Shown: positions 22,020-30,642 of the stretch, piece by piece
Numbering within the stretch: the stretch's first letter is position 1
How the letters are laid out: the number at the start of each line of letters is the position of its first letter
Assembly (NCBI GenBank): GCA_002327405.1
Contig: DCVO01000128.1
Location: 1-31,610 of the forward strand
DNA length: 31,610 bases
Reading direction: 5' to 3'
Source: Thiobacillus sp. UBA2186
GTDB taxonomy: Bacteria > Pseudomonadota > Gammaproteobacteria > Burkholderiales > Thiobacillaceae
Made by a program: the position numbers and the translations under genes
Notes under the pieces: generated by a model
The model's database searches: none
What the model saw: the letters and a program-made list of their open reading frames with translations, nothing else
What the model was told of the DNA's origin: nothing

Positions 22020-23240
22020 ATGACTGCATTCCGTTTCAAGGCATACGATGTCCAGGGCCGCCTCCAGAAAGGCGTGCAGGAGGCGGACACGCCTCGCCAG
22101 TTACGCGCATCGCTGCGCGAGCGCGGGCTCGTGGTCGCGGACATCTCGGCCATTTCGCACGGGATATTGCCGTCCAGGGCGGATTTTTTCGTCTGGAAGC
22201 GCGGAATGAGCGGCACCCAGCTGAGCATGGTTACCCGCCAGTTTGCAACGCTCCTGAGCGCCGGCATGCCGGTCGAGCAGGCCCTTAACGCCCTCATCGA
22301 GCAGGTCGAGTCCGACCGCGAGCGAAACGTGCTGGCCGGTGTTCGCAGCGAAATTCTTGCGGGCCAGACGCTGGCACGCGCGATGCGAAAGTTTCCGAGT
22401 GACTTTTCGGAGCTCTATGTCACGCTGATAAGCGCGGGCGAGCAGTCCGGCAAGCTTGGCGAAGTGATGGAACGCCTCGCCGATTACATTGAATCCAGGC
22501 AGGCCTTCCGGCAGAAAGTGGTCACTGCCATGCTCTACCCGATGATCGTGACATTTGTCGCGGTAATGGTCGTTCTTGGGCTGCTGGTCTATGTGGTTCC
22601 CCAGGTGGTGCAGGTTTTCCAGGATACGAACCAGCCCCTGCCCCTGCTGACGCGCGTGCTCATATGGGGCAGCGGCATGCTCAAATCCGGCGGGGTGTTT
22701 GTGCTGGCTGCGCTGCTGCTGGCGCTCTGGCAGGCAAGGCGGCTGCTCAGGAATGACACGCGCAGGGAGAGGCTGCACCGCTGGCTGCTGCGGCTTCCCG
22801 CGATCGGTACTTTGATACGGGGAATAAACAGCGCACAGTTTTCCAGCACCCTCGGAATCCTGGTCGGCAGCGGCGTTCCGCTGCTGGCGGCGCTGCATGC
22901 CGGTGCCGGCGTAATAGGCAATTTGCCCATGCGCAAGGCCGTGGAAGAGGCGGCAAACAGGGTGCGCGAAGGCGCCGGCCTCGCCCGTTCGCTTGGGGCG
23001 GCCAAGCTGTTCCCGCCGTTGCTGGTGCACATGATCGCCGTGGGCGAGGCCAGCGGCAGGCTGGTGCAGATGCTGGAGCGTGCCGCCGGCCAGCAAAGCC
23101 GCGAAATCGAAGGCAGAATCATCAGAATCACCGGCTTGCTCGAACCGCTTCTGATCCTGGTCATGGGCGTTGTGGTGCTGCTCATCGTCCTCGCTGTCCT
23201 GTTGCCGATATTCGAGATGAATCAAATGGTGCGCTTATGA
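22020..23240 (+). CDS. gspF: Type II secretion inner-membrane platform protein GspF
   Basis: Polytopic platform protein that couples GspE to pseudopilin assembly. The 406 residues hold two T2SSF domains (about residues 70-195 and 270-395), each starting with a cytosolic helical bundle, e.g. MVTRQFATLLSAGMPVEQAL and INSAQFSSTLGILVGSGVPL, and three membrane helices. The stop overlaps gspG (ATGA). Confidence 0.98.
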   Translation: MTAFRFKAYDVQGRLQKGVQEADTPRQLRASLRERGLVVADISAISHGILPSRADFFVWKRGMSGTQLSMVTRQFATLLSAGMPVEQALNALIEQVESDRERNVLAGVRSEILAGQTLARAMRKFPSDFSELYVTLISAGEQSGKLGEVMERLADYIESRQAFRQKVVTAMLYPMIVTFVAVMVVLGLLVYVVPQVVQVFQDTNQPLPLLTRVLIWGSGMLKSGGVFVLAALLLALWQARRLLRNDTRRERLHRWLLRLPAIGTLIRGINSAQFSSTLGILVGSGVPLLAALHAGAGVIGNLPMRKAVEEAANRVREGAGLARSLGAAKLFPPLLVHMIAVGEASGRLVQMLERAAGQQSREIEGRIIRITGLLEPLLILVMGVVVLLIVLAVLLPIFEMNQMVRL

Positions 23241-23773
23241 AAACAGTTACGCGATTTTTCGTGCCGGGCAAAAACATCGGCGCTTTCCCATCCCGGCGGC
23301 CGTGCCTGAGCATGGTCGAAGCCCCCCGCCGTTCCGTGCGCCGCAATCGGCGCAAAGACCTTGCGGGCTTCACGCTCATTGAACTGATGATCGTGGTGGC
23401 CATACTCGGCATCCTTGCTGCCATGGTGGTGCCGAAACTGATGAGCCGCCCGGACGAAGCCCGCATCGTGGCCGCCAGGCAGGACATCAGCACGATCAAG
23501 CAGGCGCTGGATCTCTATCGCCTCGACAATAAAATCTACCCGAGCACCGAGCAGGGCCTGCAGGCGCTGGTGCAAAAGCCTGCCTCCGGGGCGATACCGG
23601 ACAACTGGAAAAGCGGCGGCTATCTGGAACGGCTCATGAACGATCCGTGGGGAACGCCGTATCAGTATCTCAACCCCGGCAGGCATGGAGAGATCGACGT
23701 TTACAGCCTGGGGGCCGACCGGGCGCCCGGAGGAGAGGGCGTCAACGCCGACATCGGATCATGGGAAATCTGA
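23237..23773 (+). CDS. gspG: Type II secretion major pseudopilin GspG, with unusually long leader
   Basis: Main subunit of the pseudopilus. The prepilin cleavage site is Gly44-Phe45 in LAG|FTLIELMIVVAILGILAA, with Glu at +5. The C-terminal domain is typical of GspG, with calcium-site region residues near DPWGTPYQYLNPG and DVYSLGADRAPGGEG. The leader of 44 residues is far longer than the usual 6-10 and contains a basic cluster (RRSVRRNRRK). The ATG at 23237 overlaps the gspF stop and so favours the long form; ATG 23312 would give a 19-residue leader but has no clear ribosome binding site. The end overlaps gspH by 13 bp. Confidence 0.95.
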   Translation: MKTVTRFFVPGKNIGAFPSRRPCLSMVEAPRRSVRRNRRKDLAGFTLIELMIVVAILGILAAMVVPKLMSRPDEARIVAARQDISTIKQALDLYRLDNKIYPSTEQGLQALVQKPASGAIPDNWKSGGYLERLMNDPWGTPYQYLNPGRHGEIDVYSLGADRAPGGEGVNADIGSWEI

Positions 23774-24252
23774 GGGACAAAGGGTTCACGCTGATCGAGT
23801 TGCTCGTCGTCATGGTCGTCATCGGCGTGTCCGTCAGCGTGATCGTGCTGCGCATGTTTCCGGATGAGCGGGAGCTGCTGCGCAAGGAGGCAGACAGGAT
23901 GATCCTGCTGTTCCAGTTTGCGCAGCACGAGGCAGCCCGCAGGGGCGAGCCTGTCGGCATTTCCTTCGACGGCGACCGATATGCCTTCTGGTTGCAGCAG
24001 AACGCCGGGAATTGGCAGATGTATGAGGAGGAACCGATATTCAAGGCAGGCAGCCTGGCCAATGGCGCCCGCTTCACTTCAATACTGATCGGGCAGGCGG
24101 GAAATTCGGGCAGTGCCGCGAAGCTGGCCTTTGCGCCGAACGGCGAATGTCCTCCGTTTGTCGCCGCTTTGGCGCTGAATGAGAGTTTTCTTCGCATTCG
24201 CGGCGACGTGCTGTGCCGATTTTCCGTCGAAGAGGCTCCCGGGGGCGGGTAA
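23761..24252 (+). CDS. gspH: Type II secretion minor pseudopilin GspH
   Basis: Minor pseudopilin of 163 residues. Leader MGNLRDKG is cut before FTLIELLVVMVVIGVSVSV (Glu at +5). The body has the GspH-like DERELLRKEADRMILLFQFA helix and EEPIFKAGSL. The ATG at 23761 lies inside the end of gspG; a longer open frame upstream (to 23647) only repeats the gspG region in another frame and is rejected. Confidence 0.94.
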   Translation: MGNLRDKGFTLIELLVVMVVIGVSVSVIVLRMFPDERELLRKEADRMILLFQFAQHEAARRGEPVGISFDGDRYAFWLQQNAGNWQMYEEEPIFKAGSLANGARFTSILIGQAGNSGSAAKLAFAPNGECPPFVAALALNESFLRIRGDVLCRFSVEEAPGGG

Positions 24253-24254
24253 AG

Positions 24255-24632
24255 ATGCCCAAGCAGAAGCATGCCGGGTTCACCCTTGTCGAGGTCCTCA
24301 TCGCGCTGGCCATTTTTTCCGTTGCGCTGGCCGCCGTAGGACGGGTGTCGGTAATGAGCGCCAAAAGCGCCCTGCTGGAGAGGCAGAGGCTGCTGGCCTG
24401 CTGGGCCGCGCAGAACCATCTGGATGAATTGCGCGCGCGCCGGGCATGGCCTTCGCTCGGAGAGCGGGAGCAGAGAATCGAGATGGGCGGTTTTCGCATG
24501 GTCCTGAGCGAGTCCGTGGAGTCCACCCCAAATGCGTCGTTCCGGCGGGTGGAACTGGACGTGAGCGCGGAGGACAAGGCCGACTACAAGCTGGCGCGCC
24601 TGACCGGCTACCTCGTCGACCACAGGCCATGA
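24255..24632 (+). CDS. gspI: Type II secretion minor pseudopilin GspI
   Basis: Minor pseudopilin of 125 residues, normal for GspI. Leader MPKQKHAG precedes FTLVEVLIALAIFSVALAA, with Glu at +5; then the characteristic CWAAQNHLDELR helix and a small beta domain ending LTGYLVDHRP. Part of the GspI-J-K tip complex. It starts 2 bp after gspH and overlaps gspJ by 4 bp. Confidence 0.95.
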   Translation: MPKQKHAGFTLVEVLIALAIFSVALAAVGRVSVMSAKSALLERQRLLACWAAQNHLDELRARRAWPSLGEREQRIEMGGFRMVLSESVESTPNASFRRVELDVSAEDKADYKLARLTGYLVDHRP

Positions 24633-25225
24633 ATCGCCGATTGCGCGGATTCACTCTCATCGAGCTCTTGGTCGCGCTGGCGATTTTTTCGGTCGCGTCG
24701 ATGCTTGCCTACAAGGCCATGGGATCCGCCATGCAAATGCAGGAAAGGCTGTCCGGCGAGAACAAGAGGTGGCGGGATCTGTCGCTGGCGTTTTCGCAGC
24801 TGGAACAGGACATAAAAATGGCTGCCGGACGTCCGGTGCGCGATGACCGCAACAATGTCATGCCGGCCCTTTCCGGAGTTCCCGCGCAGACTGACGGCGG
24901 CGCCGAGCTTGGCGTCAGCAGCCTGAGGCAGGTGTGGCAGACCGGCGCCGCCGCCGACGTTGTGCGGCACGACTACCGGCTGAACGACGGCGCGCTGGAG
25001 CAGATTGCCTGGCCGGTGCTGGATCGTTCTTACCGGACGGAGCCATCCGGCACGGTAATCCTGGAAAATGTCAGGGTGTTTGAGTTGAGGTTCATGGACG
25101 CGAACGGGCAGTGGCAGATCAAGTGGCCCGTCACCGCAGAGAAGACCATTTTGCCGGCTGCGGTTGAAGTGACCATTGAATTGAACGACGGCCTGAGAAT
25201 CACGCGAATCTTTTCACTGCGATGA
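24629..25225 (+). CDS. gspJ: Type II secretion minor pseudopilin GspJ
   Basis: Minor pseudopilin of 198 residues. Leader MNRRLRG precedes FTLIELLVALAIFSVASML (Glu at +5). The FSQLEQDIKMAAGRPVRDD segment is a GspJ signature. The ATG overlaps the gspI stop (ATGA) and the stop overlaps the gspK start (ATGA). Confidence 0.95.
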   Translation: MNRRLRGFTLIELLVALAIFSVASMLAYKAMGSAMQMQERLSGENKRWRDLSLAFSQLEQDIKMAAGRPVRDDRNNVMPALSGVPAQTDGGAELGVSSLRQVWQTGAAADVVRHDYRLNDGALEQIAWPVLDRSYRTEPSGTVILENVRVFELRFMDANGQWQIKWPVTAEKTILPAAVEVTIELNDGLRITRIFSLR

Positions 25226-26139
25226 AATCCAGCCAGCGAGGTGTCGTCGTCATCACCGCCATTCTGGTCGTGGCATTCGTGGCCAGTATTGCTTCGTTCA
25301 TTGCCTGGCAATTGCAATTGAGAATGAGACAATCTGAGAACATGGTGGACAGGTCTCGAAGCCAGGCGTTGGTTTCAGCCTCCCTGGACTGGATCGGGAT
25401 GGAATTGGCCAGGGATGAAGGCGACACCTCGTGCGACCATCTGGACGAGCCTTGGGCGAAAGCCATCCTTTCCCTGCCGGTCGACGGTGCCCAGTTGTCG
25501 GGGACGGTATCGGATCAGCAAGGCCTGTTCAACCTGAACAATCTCGGCCGGGACGGGGATGCCGGCAAGGCCGACCGGGAGACTTTCCGCAGGTTGCTGG
25601 AGAGCTTGAAGCTGCCGCCCGACCTGTCGGCCGCCGTGGCGGACTGGGTGGATGCCGACCGGGAAGCCGGGATGCCGGGAGGGGCAGAGGACAGCGAATA
25701 TCTGAGGCAGGACCCCCCCTACCTGTCGGCCAATCGCCCGCTGGATACCGTAGATGCCTTGTACCGCATCAAGGGATTCACCCCCGAAATGGTCGGGCGC
25801 CTGCGTCCGTTCGTGACGGCGCTTCCCGTCCCTACGCCGATCAACGTGAATACGGCGCCCGCGGAAGTGCTGGCGGCTGCCATAGACGGGCTTTCCCTGG
25901 AGCAGGCGCGAGAGGTGGCAAGGGAAAGGGAGGAGCAGTACTTCGCGGAACTGGGCGAATTTCGCGCGCTGCTGTCAAAAATGGGCGTTGTCCTGAACAA
26001 CCCGAACCTGGATGTCAAAAGCCGGTATTTCCAGATCAGGGGTCAGGTAGCCCACGGGCGGGGAAAGGCCTATTTCGAAGCGCTGATCGAACGGCGGGGG
26101 AGCGTTCTGCCGACAATCGTTTGGCAGAAAATGCCCTGA
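25222..26139 (+). CDS. gspK: Type II secretion minor pseudopilin GspK
   Basis: Large minor pseudopilin that caps the pseudopilus tip. The 305 residues have a leader MKSSQRG before VVVITAILVVAFVASIAS. The +5 residue is Thr rather than Glu, the known peculiarity of GspK. The inserted helical domain includes GLFNLNNLGRDG and DWVDADREAG, and the helix-hairpin-helix-like INVNTAPAEVLAAAIDGLSL is a GspK hallmark. Confidence 0.95.
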   Translation: MKSSQRGVVVITAILVVAFVASIASFIAWQLQLRMRQSENMVDRSRSQALVSASLDWIGMELARDEGDTSCDHLDEPWAKAILSLPVDGAQLSGTVSDQQGLFNLNNLGRDGDAGKADRETFRRLLESLKLPPDLSAAVADWVDADREAGMPGGAEDSEYLRQDPPYLSANRPLDTVDALYRIKGFTPEMVGRLRPFVTALPVPTPINVNTAPAEVLAAAIDGLSLEQAREVAREREEQYFAELGEFRALLSKMGVVLNNPNLDVKSRYFQIRGQVAHGRGKAYFEALIERRGSVLPTIVWQKMP

Positions 26140-26165
26140 GCCAAAATTAGGAGGATCAAGCCAGC

Positions 26166-27392
26166 ATGCTACGCATACACATTCCCTCAAACTGGCCGGA
26201 CCAGGACGATCAGGCGCGCCTTGCCTGGGTGAGGTTGGGTGCGAAGGGCGAAAGGCTCGACAGCGGGGCGGGCACGCTCGCGGAACTGCCCGCGGACAAG
26301 GTCAGCGAAATCGTTCTGCCCGCCGCGAGCGCGGTGCTTTTGAGCATTCCCCTGCCGGGGGGACTGAAGCAGAAGCGCGGACAGATGCTTGCCTACGCAA
26401 TCGAAGACAGGCTCGGCGCGGAACCGGAAACGGTCCATGTGGCCGCCGGCCCGCTTCAAGCCGATGGGCAAACGGTCATGGGCGTCATTGAAAAGTCCTG
26501 GCTGGAACAGGTGCTGGAAAAGCTGAAAGCGGTCGGCATCAAGCCCCGGTCTGCCTGGCCGGAGACGCTGCTGCCGGGTTTGCCGGACGATGGCTGGGTG
26601 ATGGTTTGGAACGGTCAGGAAGGCTTCCTGCGCACGGGCACGCATGCCGGCATGCCGGTTGACGGAGGTTCCGAGGCCGACCCGCCTGTCGCGCTGAAGC
26701 TTGCGGCGCAGGCCTTGCATGGTGGCGCACAAGGCCGCAAGACCCTCCAGCTCCGCCTGGCCGATGCGGCGTTGCGGCCGAATACGGCCGCCTGGGAGGA
26801 GGCACTGGGGATGCCTGTCGGCATCGGCATTCCCTGGGACCCCATCAGGAGGCCGGAGCCTTACCGTGGCGGCGTCGAATTTTTGCAGGGCAAGTTTGCC
26901 CCCGCGTCGATGATGGAGATGGATTGGAAAGCGTATCGCATGCCGCTCGCACTTCTTGGGGCGCTGTTCCTCGTGCATCTGGGCGCCACGCTGGCCGAGT
27001 GGGGGCTGTTGGCGAGGACGGAGTCGAAACTGAACGCACGGATGGAGCAGCGCTTCCGGGAAGTGTTCCCGGAAACCGTTGCCGTTGTCGACGCGCCCCT
27101 GCAAATGCAAAGAAAGCTCGATGACATGCGCCATGCCTTGCGGCAGCCCGGCGCGAACGACTTGCTTCCGTTGCTTGCGCGGGCCATGAAGGCGCTCGAC
27201 GACGAGCAGCGCAGCGGTTTGCGCCGCATCGATTACAGCTCCTCCCGGCTCGGCATCGAATGCAGCGTTCGGGACAGGGCGTCGGCCGAGGCCCTGCTTG
27301 CGGCATTCAGGCAGGCAGGGCTGCAGGCCAGCCTGGAAAGCGTGGACATGAAAAGCAGCCATGTCTCGGCCAGCTACGTAATTGGCGGGTGA
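26166..27392 (+). CDS. gspL: Type II secretion protein GspL
   Basis: Inner-membrane protein that recruits GspE. The 408 residues comprise an actin-like cytoplasmic domain (about 1-245), one membrane helix (about 257-277, LALLGALFLVHLGATLAEWG) and a periplasmic ferredoxin-like domain that binds GspM. AGGAGG at 26149-26154 precedes ATG 26166. It follows gspK by 26 bp, the largest gap in the latter half of the operon, so a stronger ribosome binding site is used here. Confidence 0.93.
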   Translation: MLRIHIPSNWPDQDDQARLAWVRLGAKGERLDSGAGTLAELPADKVSEIVLPAASAVLLSIPLPGGLKQKRGQMLAYAIEDRLGAEPETVHVAAGPLQADGQTVMGVIEKSWLEQVLEKLKAVGIKPRSAWPETLLPGLPDDGWVMVWNGQEGFLRTGTHAGMPVDGGSEADPPVALKLAAQALHGGAQGRKTLQLRLADAALRPNTAAWEEALGMPVGIGIPWDPIRRPEPYRGGVEFLQGKFAPASMMEMDWKAYRMPLALLGALFLVHLGATLAEWGLLARTESKLNARMEQRFREVFPETVAVVDAPLQMQRKLDDMRHALRQPGANDLLPLLARAMKALDDEQRSGLRRIDYSSSRLGIECSVRDRASAEALLAAFRQAGLQASLESVDMKSSHVSASYVIGG

Positions 27393-27397
27393 TTTGC

Positions 27398-27883
27398 ATG
27401 AAAGACAGAGTGCTGAATTTTTGGCGTGCATGCAGCGACCGGGAGCGTCGTTCCCTGGTGGCGGGGGGCATCCTCCTGTTTCTGGTCGGCGGCTACCTTT
27501 ATGTGTGGTCGCCCTTGCAGCAAAGTATGGGCAGACTTCGCACGTCGGTCGTCGATTTGAACCGCAAGGCCCGGCTATTCGAGATTGACGCAAAAGAGGT
27601 GCTGCGGCTGAAGGGAATGGCCCCTCGAGCTGCGGAAACGGTGGATCTTCCAGCCGCCGTCGAGCAGGAAGCGGAAAAATTGGGCATGCGCAGCGGCATT
27701 TCCTCGATGGCGCCGGTGAATGCGAACCGCATAAGAATCGAGATTCAGGCGGTCGATGTCGACAAGCTGCTCTCGTGGATCGAAGCCTTGCAGGGAAGGG
27801 GAATATTCGTCAAGACGATCGGGATATTGCCGGCCGGCTCCCCCGGCATGGTCAACGCCGATGCCGTGCTTGGGTATTCCTGA
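27398..27883 (+). CDS. gspM: Type II secretion protein GspM
   Basis: Partner of GspL. The 161 residues have a short cytoplasmic N-terminus (DRVLNFWRACSDRERRSL), one membrane helix (about 22-41) and a periplasmic ferredoxin-like domain ending in IEIQAVDVDKLLSWIEALQG. Start ATG 27398; the frame is open upstream within gspL, but that part is not GspM-like. The stop overlaps gspN by 1 bp (TGATG). Confidence 0.93.
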   Translation: MKDRVLNFWRACSDRERRSLVAGGILLFLVGGYLYVWSPLQQSMGRLRTSVVDLNRKARLFEIDAKEVLRLKGMAPRAAETVDLPAAVEQEAEKLGMRSGISSMAPVNANRIRIEIQAVDVDKLLSWIEALQGRGIFVKTIGILPAGSPGMVNADAVLGYS

Positions 27884-28656
27884 TGGCAAGGGGAGACAGG
27901 GTCTTGCTTTCCGGCCGGAAAATCCTTTTTTTCGGCGGGCTGTTCTATCTGGCTTTTCTTGTCGCCTCCATTCCCACGGGAATCGTTGCGCGGCAAATCG
28001 AAAGGCAGACCGACAAAAGAATTCTGCTCGGCAGCGAAAAAGGGACCTTGTGGAAAGGATCGGCCGACATATTGATCGTCGATCCAAACGGCGCCGTTCC
28101 GCGCAGGCTGGGGAGCGCATCGTGGCGGTTTCGCGCCGCCGATCTGCTGGGCGGGAAACTCGGGTTCGACCTTGAAATTGCCGACAGGGGTGTCATGGCC
28201 AAAGGCGTAGTCGGACTGGGGGCCGGCGGCGTGCGGATCAAGGATGCAAAGGCGGAAATCCAGGCCGGCTGGCTGGCTCGTTTTCACGGCGCATTGGCGA
28301 CCTTGCGGCCCGGCGGCAGGATCGTTTTCGATGCCACGGACTTCAGCTTCACTCCCGGCGGCTTTGCCGGTCGCGCAGAGCTGCGCTGGCTGAATGCGAG
28401 TTCTGCGCTGACGGCACAACCCTTGGGGAATTATCGGGCAGATCTGGAGGGGAAGGCGCAAGGCGTATCCTTTTCTCTTGCCACGGAACAGGGCGTGCTC
28501 GATTTGAGCGGCGCCGGGAACTGGAGCAGGCGTGGCGGGCTGGCATTCGACGGCATTGCGCGAAAACGCGCCGACGCAGTCGGCCTCGATGCGCTTTTGC
28601 GGATCATGGGGCCGGCGCAAAGCGATGGCGCCTACCTCATCCGCGTTCGCGGGTGA
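27883..28656 (+). CDS. gspN: Type II secretion protein GspN
   Basis: Accessory inner-membrane protein of some type II systems. The 257 residues have one N-terminal membrane helix (about 13-36, ILFFGGLFYLAFLVASIPTG) and a periplasmic beta-rich domain; EKGTLWKGSADILIVDPNG is the usual GspN motif (G-T-x-W-x-G). Last gene of the operon; no clear terminator follows. A prepilin peptidase gene (gspO) is absent here and is probably shared with type IV pili elsewhere. Confidence 0.9.
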   Translation: MARGDRVLLSGRKILFFGGLFYLAFLVASIPTGIVARQIERQTDKRILLGSEKGTLWKGSADILIVDPNGAVPRRLGSASWRFRAADLLGGKLGFDLEIADRGVMAKGVVGLGAGGVRIKDAKAEIQAGWLARFHGALATLRPGGRIVFDATDFSFTPGGFAGRAELRWLNASSALTAQPLGNYRADLEGKAQGVSFSLATEQGVLDLSGAGNWSRRGGLAFDGIARKRADAVGLDALLRIMGPAQSDGAYLIRVRG

Positions 28657-28785
28657 GGCGGGGGCAAAGCCAATCCGAATCCGGCCTGCCTGGATGTGCT
28701 CGGCGGCAGTCGGGCAAGGATAAATATTTCCTTCACAATCCGTTGTTACTTTTCGCGGGTTTCTCCCTTATGCACTGAACCAACC
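28657..28785. other. Gap between gspN and the pyruvate-kinase-like gene
   Basis: AT-richer from about 28718. It should hold the end of the gsp operon and the promoter of the next gene. No clean terminator hairpin or -35/-10 pair is visible. Confidence 0.4.
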
Positions 28786-30630
28786 TTGAAGCCATATCCC
28801 GCACGCATCGCCGAGCGCCTGATTCCAGCCATCGAGCGGCTGCGCCAGGAGGCGCTGGCGCTGGAGCTGGCGCACGAGGACAGGCTGCATCAGGTAAATC
28901 CCGCCCATCGCGAGAGCGCCCGCAACCTGCTGCATTATCTTTCACTAAGGCAAAGCGACATCCGCAAGCTGCAGGAAGAGTTGGCCCTGCTCGGCTTGAG
29001 CAGGCTGGGGCGTGCCGAAGCGCACGTCATGTTCAGCTTCGACGCCATCCTGACTGCCCTGCACGCCCTGTGCGGCCATGCGCCGACAGGAGAGTCGCTG
29101 TGGTCCGAGGCGCAGAAGGGCATGGGACCGGCTTTCCTGAACGCGCATGCCGACAGCCTGCTGGGGCCGCTCGCTGGCAAACGCGCAACGCGAATCATGG
29201 TCACCATGCCCGGCGAAGCGGCAAGCAGTCCCCGATTGCTCGAGGATCTGCTCAAGTCCGGCATGGACGTGATGCGCATCAATTGCGCGCATGACGACCC
29301 GGAGGCCTGGCTGGCGATGATCCGCAACCTGCGCGCTGCGCAGCGGAAGACGGGGCTGGCCTGCCGGATATATGCCGATCTGGCCGGTCCCAAGCTGCGC
29401 ACGGGCCGCATCGAGCCCATCGGCCGCATGCTGGAACTGAAGCCGCGGCGCGATGCCTTCGGGCGGTTGCTGGAACCCGGCAGGGTCTGGCTGACGCCGG
29501 CCTCGGCGCCCGAAGCGCCGCCGCCCGGTGCGAGCGTGCTGCCGGTCGAGCATGCCCTGCTGCAGTTGGCGGAGGCGGGCGATCACCTGGATGTCGAGGA
29601 TTCTCGCGGCGTTCGCAGGCATCTTTGCCTGGAAGAGAAGTCCGGTGAATCCTGGCGGGCTTCGTGTTTCCAGCATGCCTATCTCCTGGACGGGGCCGGG
29701 TGCACTCTCTATCACGGCGAAGACGCCGTCGCGTCCGGCATCGCCGGGCCGCTTCCCGAGGTGATGAGACCGCTGGTGTTGAAGGCCGGCGATATTTTGC
29801 TGCTGACTCCATGCGAAGAACCCGGTCGCCCGGCCGAATACGATGATCGTGGCCTGCTGCTGCGCCCCGCCTCGATCCCCTGCACCCTGGATGCGGTGTT
29901 CGATGCCGCGCGTGCCGGCCAGTCAATATGGTTCGACGACGGCAGGATCGGCGGGCGCATCGTGGAGAACACCGGCCATCAGGTGTGCATCGAAATCACC
30001 CACGCCGCACCCCAGGGCAGCAAGCTGCGCCCCGAAAAGGGCATCAACCTGCCCGAGACCGATCTCGCTACGCCTGCCCTGATCGATCAGGACCGGGAAA
30101 ACCTGCGCCTTCTTGCCCCGCTTGTCGATATCGTCGGCCTGTCGTTCGTGCACGGCGCAGAGGACGTTTTGGATCTGCAGGCCATGTTGCGCGACATGGG
30201 GGCGGACCGGCTCGGCACCATACTCAAGATCGAAACCCGGCAGGCCTTCCAGAACCTGCCCCTGATCCTGCTGGCGGCGCTGCGGCATCCGCCGGTCGGC
30301 GTCATGGTGGCGCGCGGCGACCTTGCGGTGGAGATCGGCTTCGAGCGCATGGCCGAAGTGCAGGAAGAAATCCTTTGGCTGTGCGAGGCGGCGCATGTGC
30401 CGGTGATCTGGGCGACCCAGGTGCTGGAAACCATGGCCAAGCGCGGCATTCCCACACGGGCCGAGGTTTCCGACGCTGCCAAGGGCATACGCGCCGAGTG
30501 CGTCATGCTGAACAAGGGGCCGTATATCGTCGAGACCGTGCGCTTCCTGTCCGGCGTGCTGGAACGCATGAGCGAACACCAGTCCAAGCACCGACCGATG
30601 ATGCGGCGGCTGTCAGTGTCGAAGCTGTAG
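28786..30630 (+). CDS. Divergent pyruvate-kinase-like protein
   Basis: Resembles pyruvate kinase but is unlikely to be a standard one. A helical region of about 130 residues (LKPYPARIAERLIPAIERL and on) precedes the kinase barrel. Barrel motifs include VARGDLAVEIGFERMAEVQE, ILKIETRQAFQNL (the catalytic Lys and Glu) and PTRAEVSDAAKGIRAECVML. Departures: the usual NFSHG becomes NCAHD, DTKGPEIRTG becomes YADLAGPKLRTG, and the SGETA segment becomes NKGPY. The C-terminal regulatory domain is missing. Such proteins occur in some proteobacteria and plants; their function is unclear to me. The start is uncertain: TTG 28786 gives the first family-like sequence, GTG 28696 gives 30 more residues that do not look protein-like. 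Confidence 0.8.
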   Translation: MKPYPARIAERLIPAIERLRQEALALELAHEDRLHQVNPAHRESARNLLHYLSLRQSDIRKLQEELALLGLSRLGRAEAHVMFSFDAILTALHALCGHAPTGESLWSEAQKGMGPAFLNAHADSLLGPLAGKRATRIMVTMPGEAASSPRLLEDLLKSGMDVMRINCAHDDPEAWLAMIRNLRAAQRKTGLACRIYADLAGPKLRTGRIEPIGRMLELKPRRDAFGRLLEPGRVWLTPASAPEAPPPGASVLPVEHALLQLAEAGDHLDVEDSRGVRRHLCLEEKSGESWRASCFQHAYLLDGAGCTLYHGEDAVASGIAGPLPEVMRPLVLKAGDILLLTPCEEPGRPAEYDDRGLLLRPASIPCTLDAVFDAARAGQSIWFDDGRIGGRIVENTGHQVCIEITHAAPQGSKLRPEKGINLPETDLATPALIDQDRENLRLLAPLVDIVGLSFVHGAEDVLDLQAMLRDMGADRLGTILKIETRQAFQNLPLILLAALRHPPVGVMVARGDLAVEIGFERMAEVQEEILWLCEAAHVPVIWATQVLETMAKRGIPTRAEVSDAAKGIRAECVMLNKGPYIVETVRFLSGVLERMSEHQSKHRPMMRRLSVSKL

Positions 30631-30642
30631 GCCAGACCGGCA

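Noticed and set aside
23647..23760. Longer gspH start giving 38 more residues
   Set aside because: That stretch is gspG read in another frame; the ATG at 23761 gives the normal 8-residue prepilin leader.
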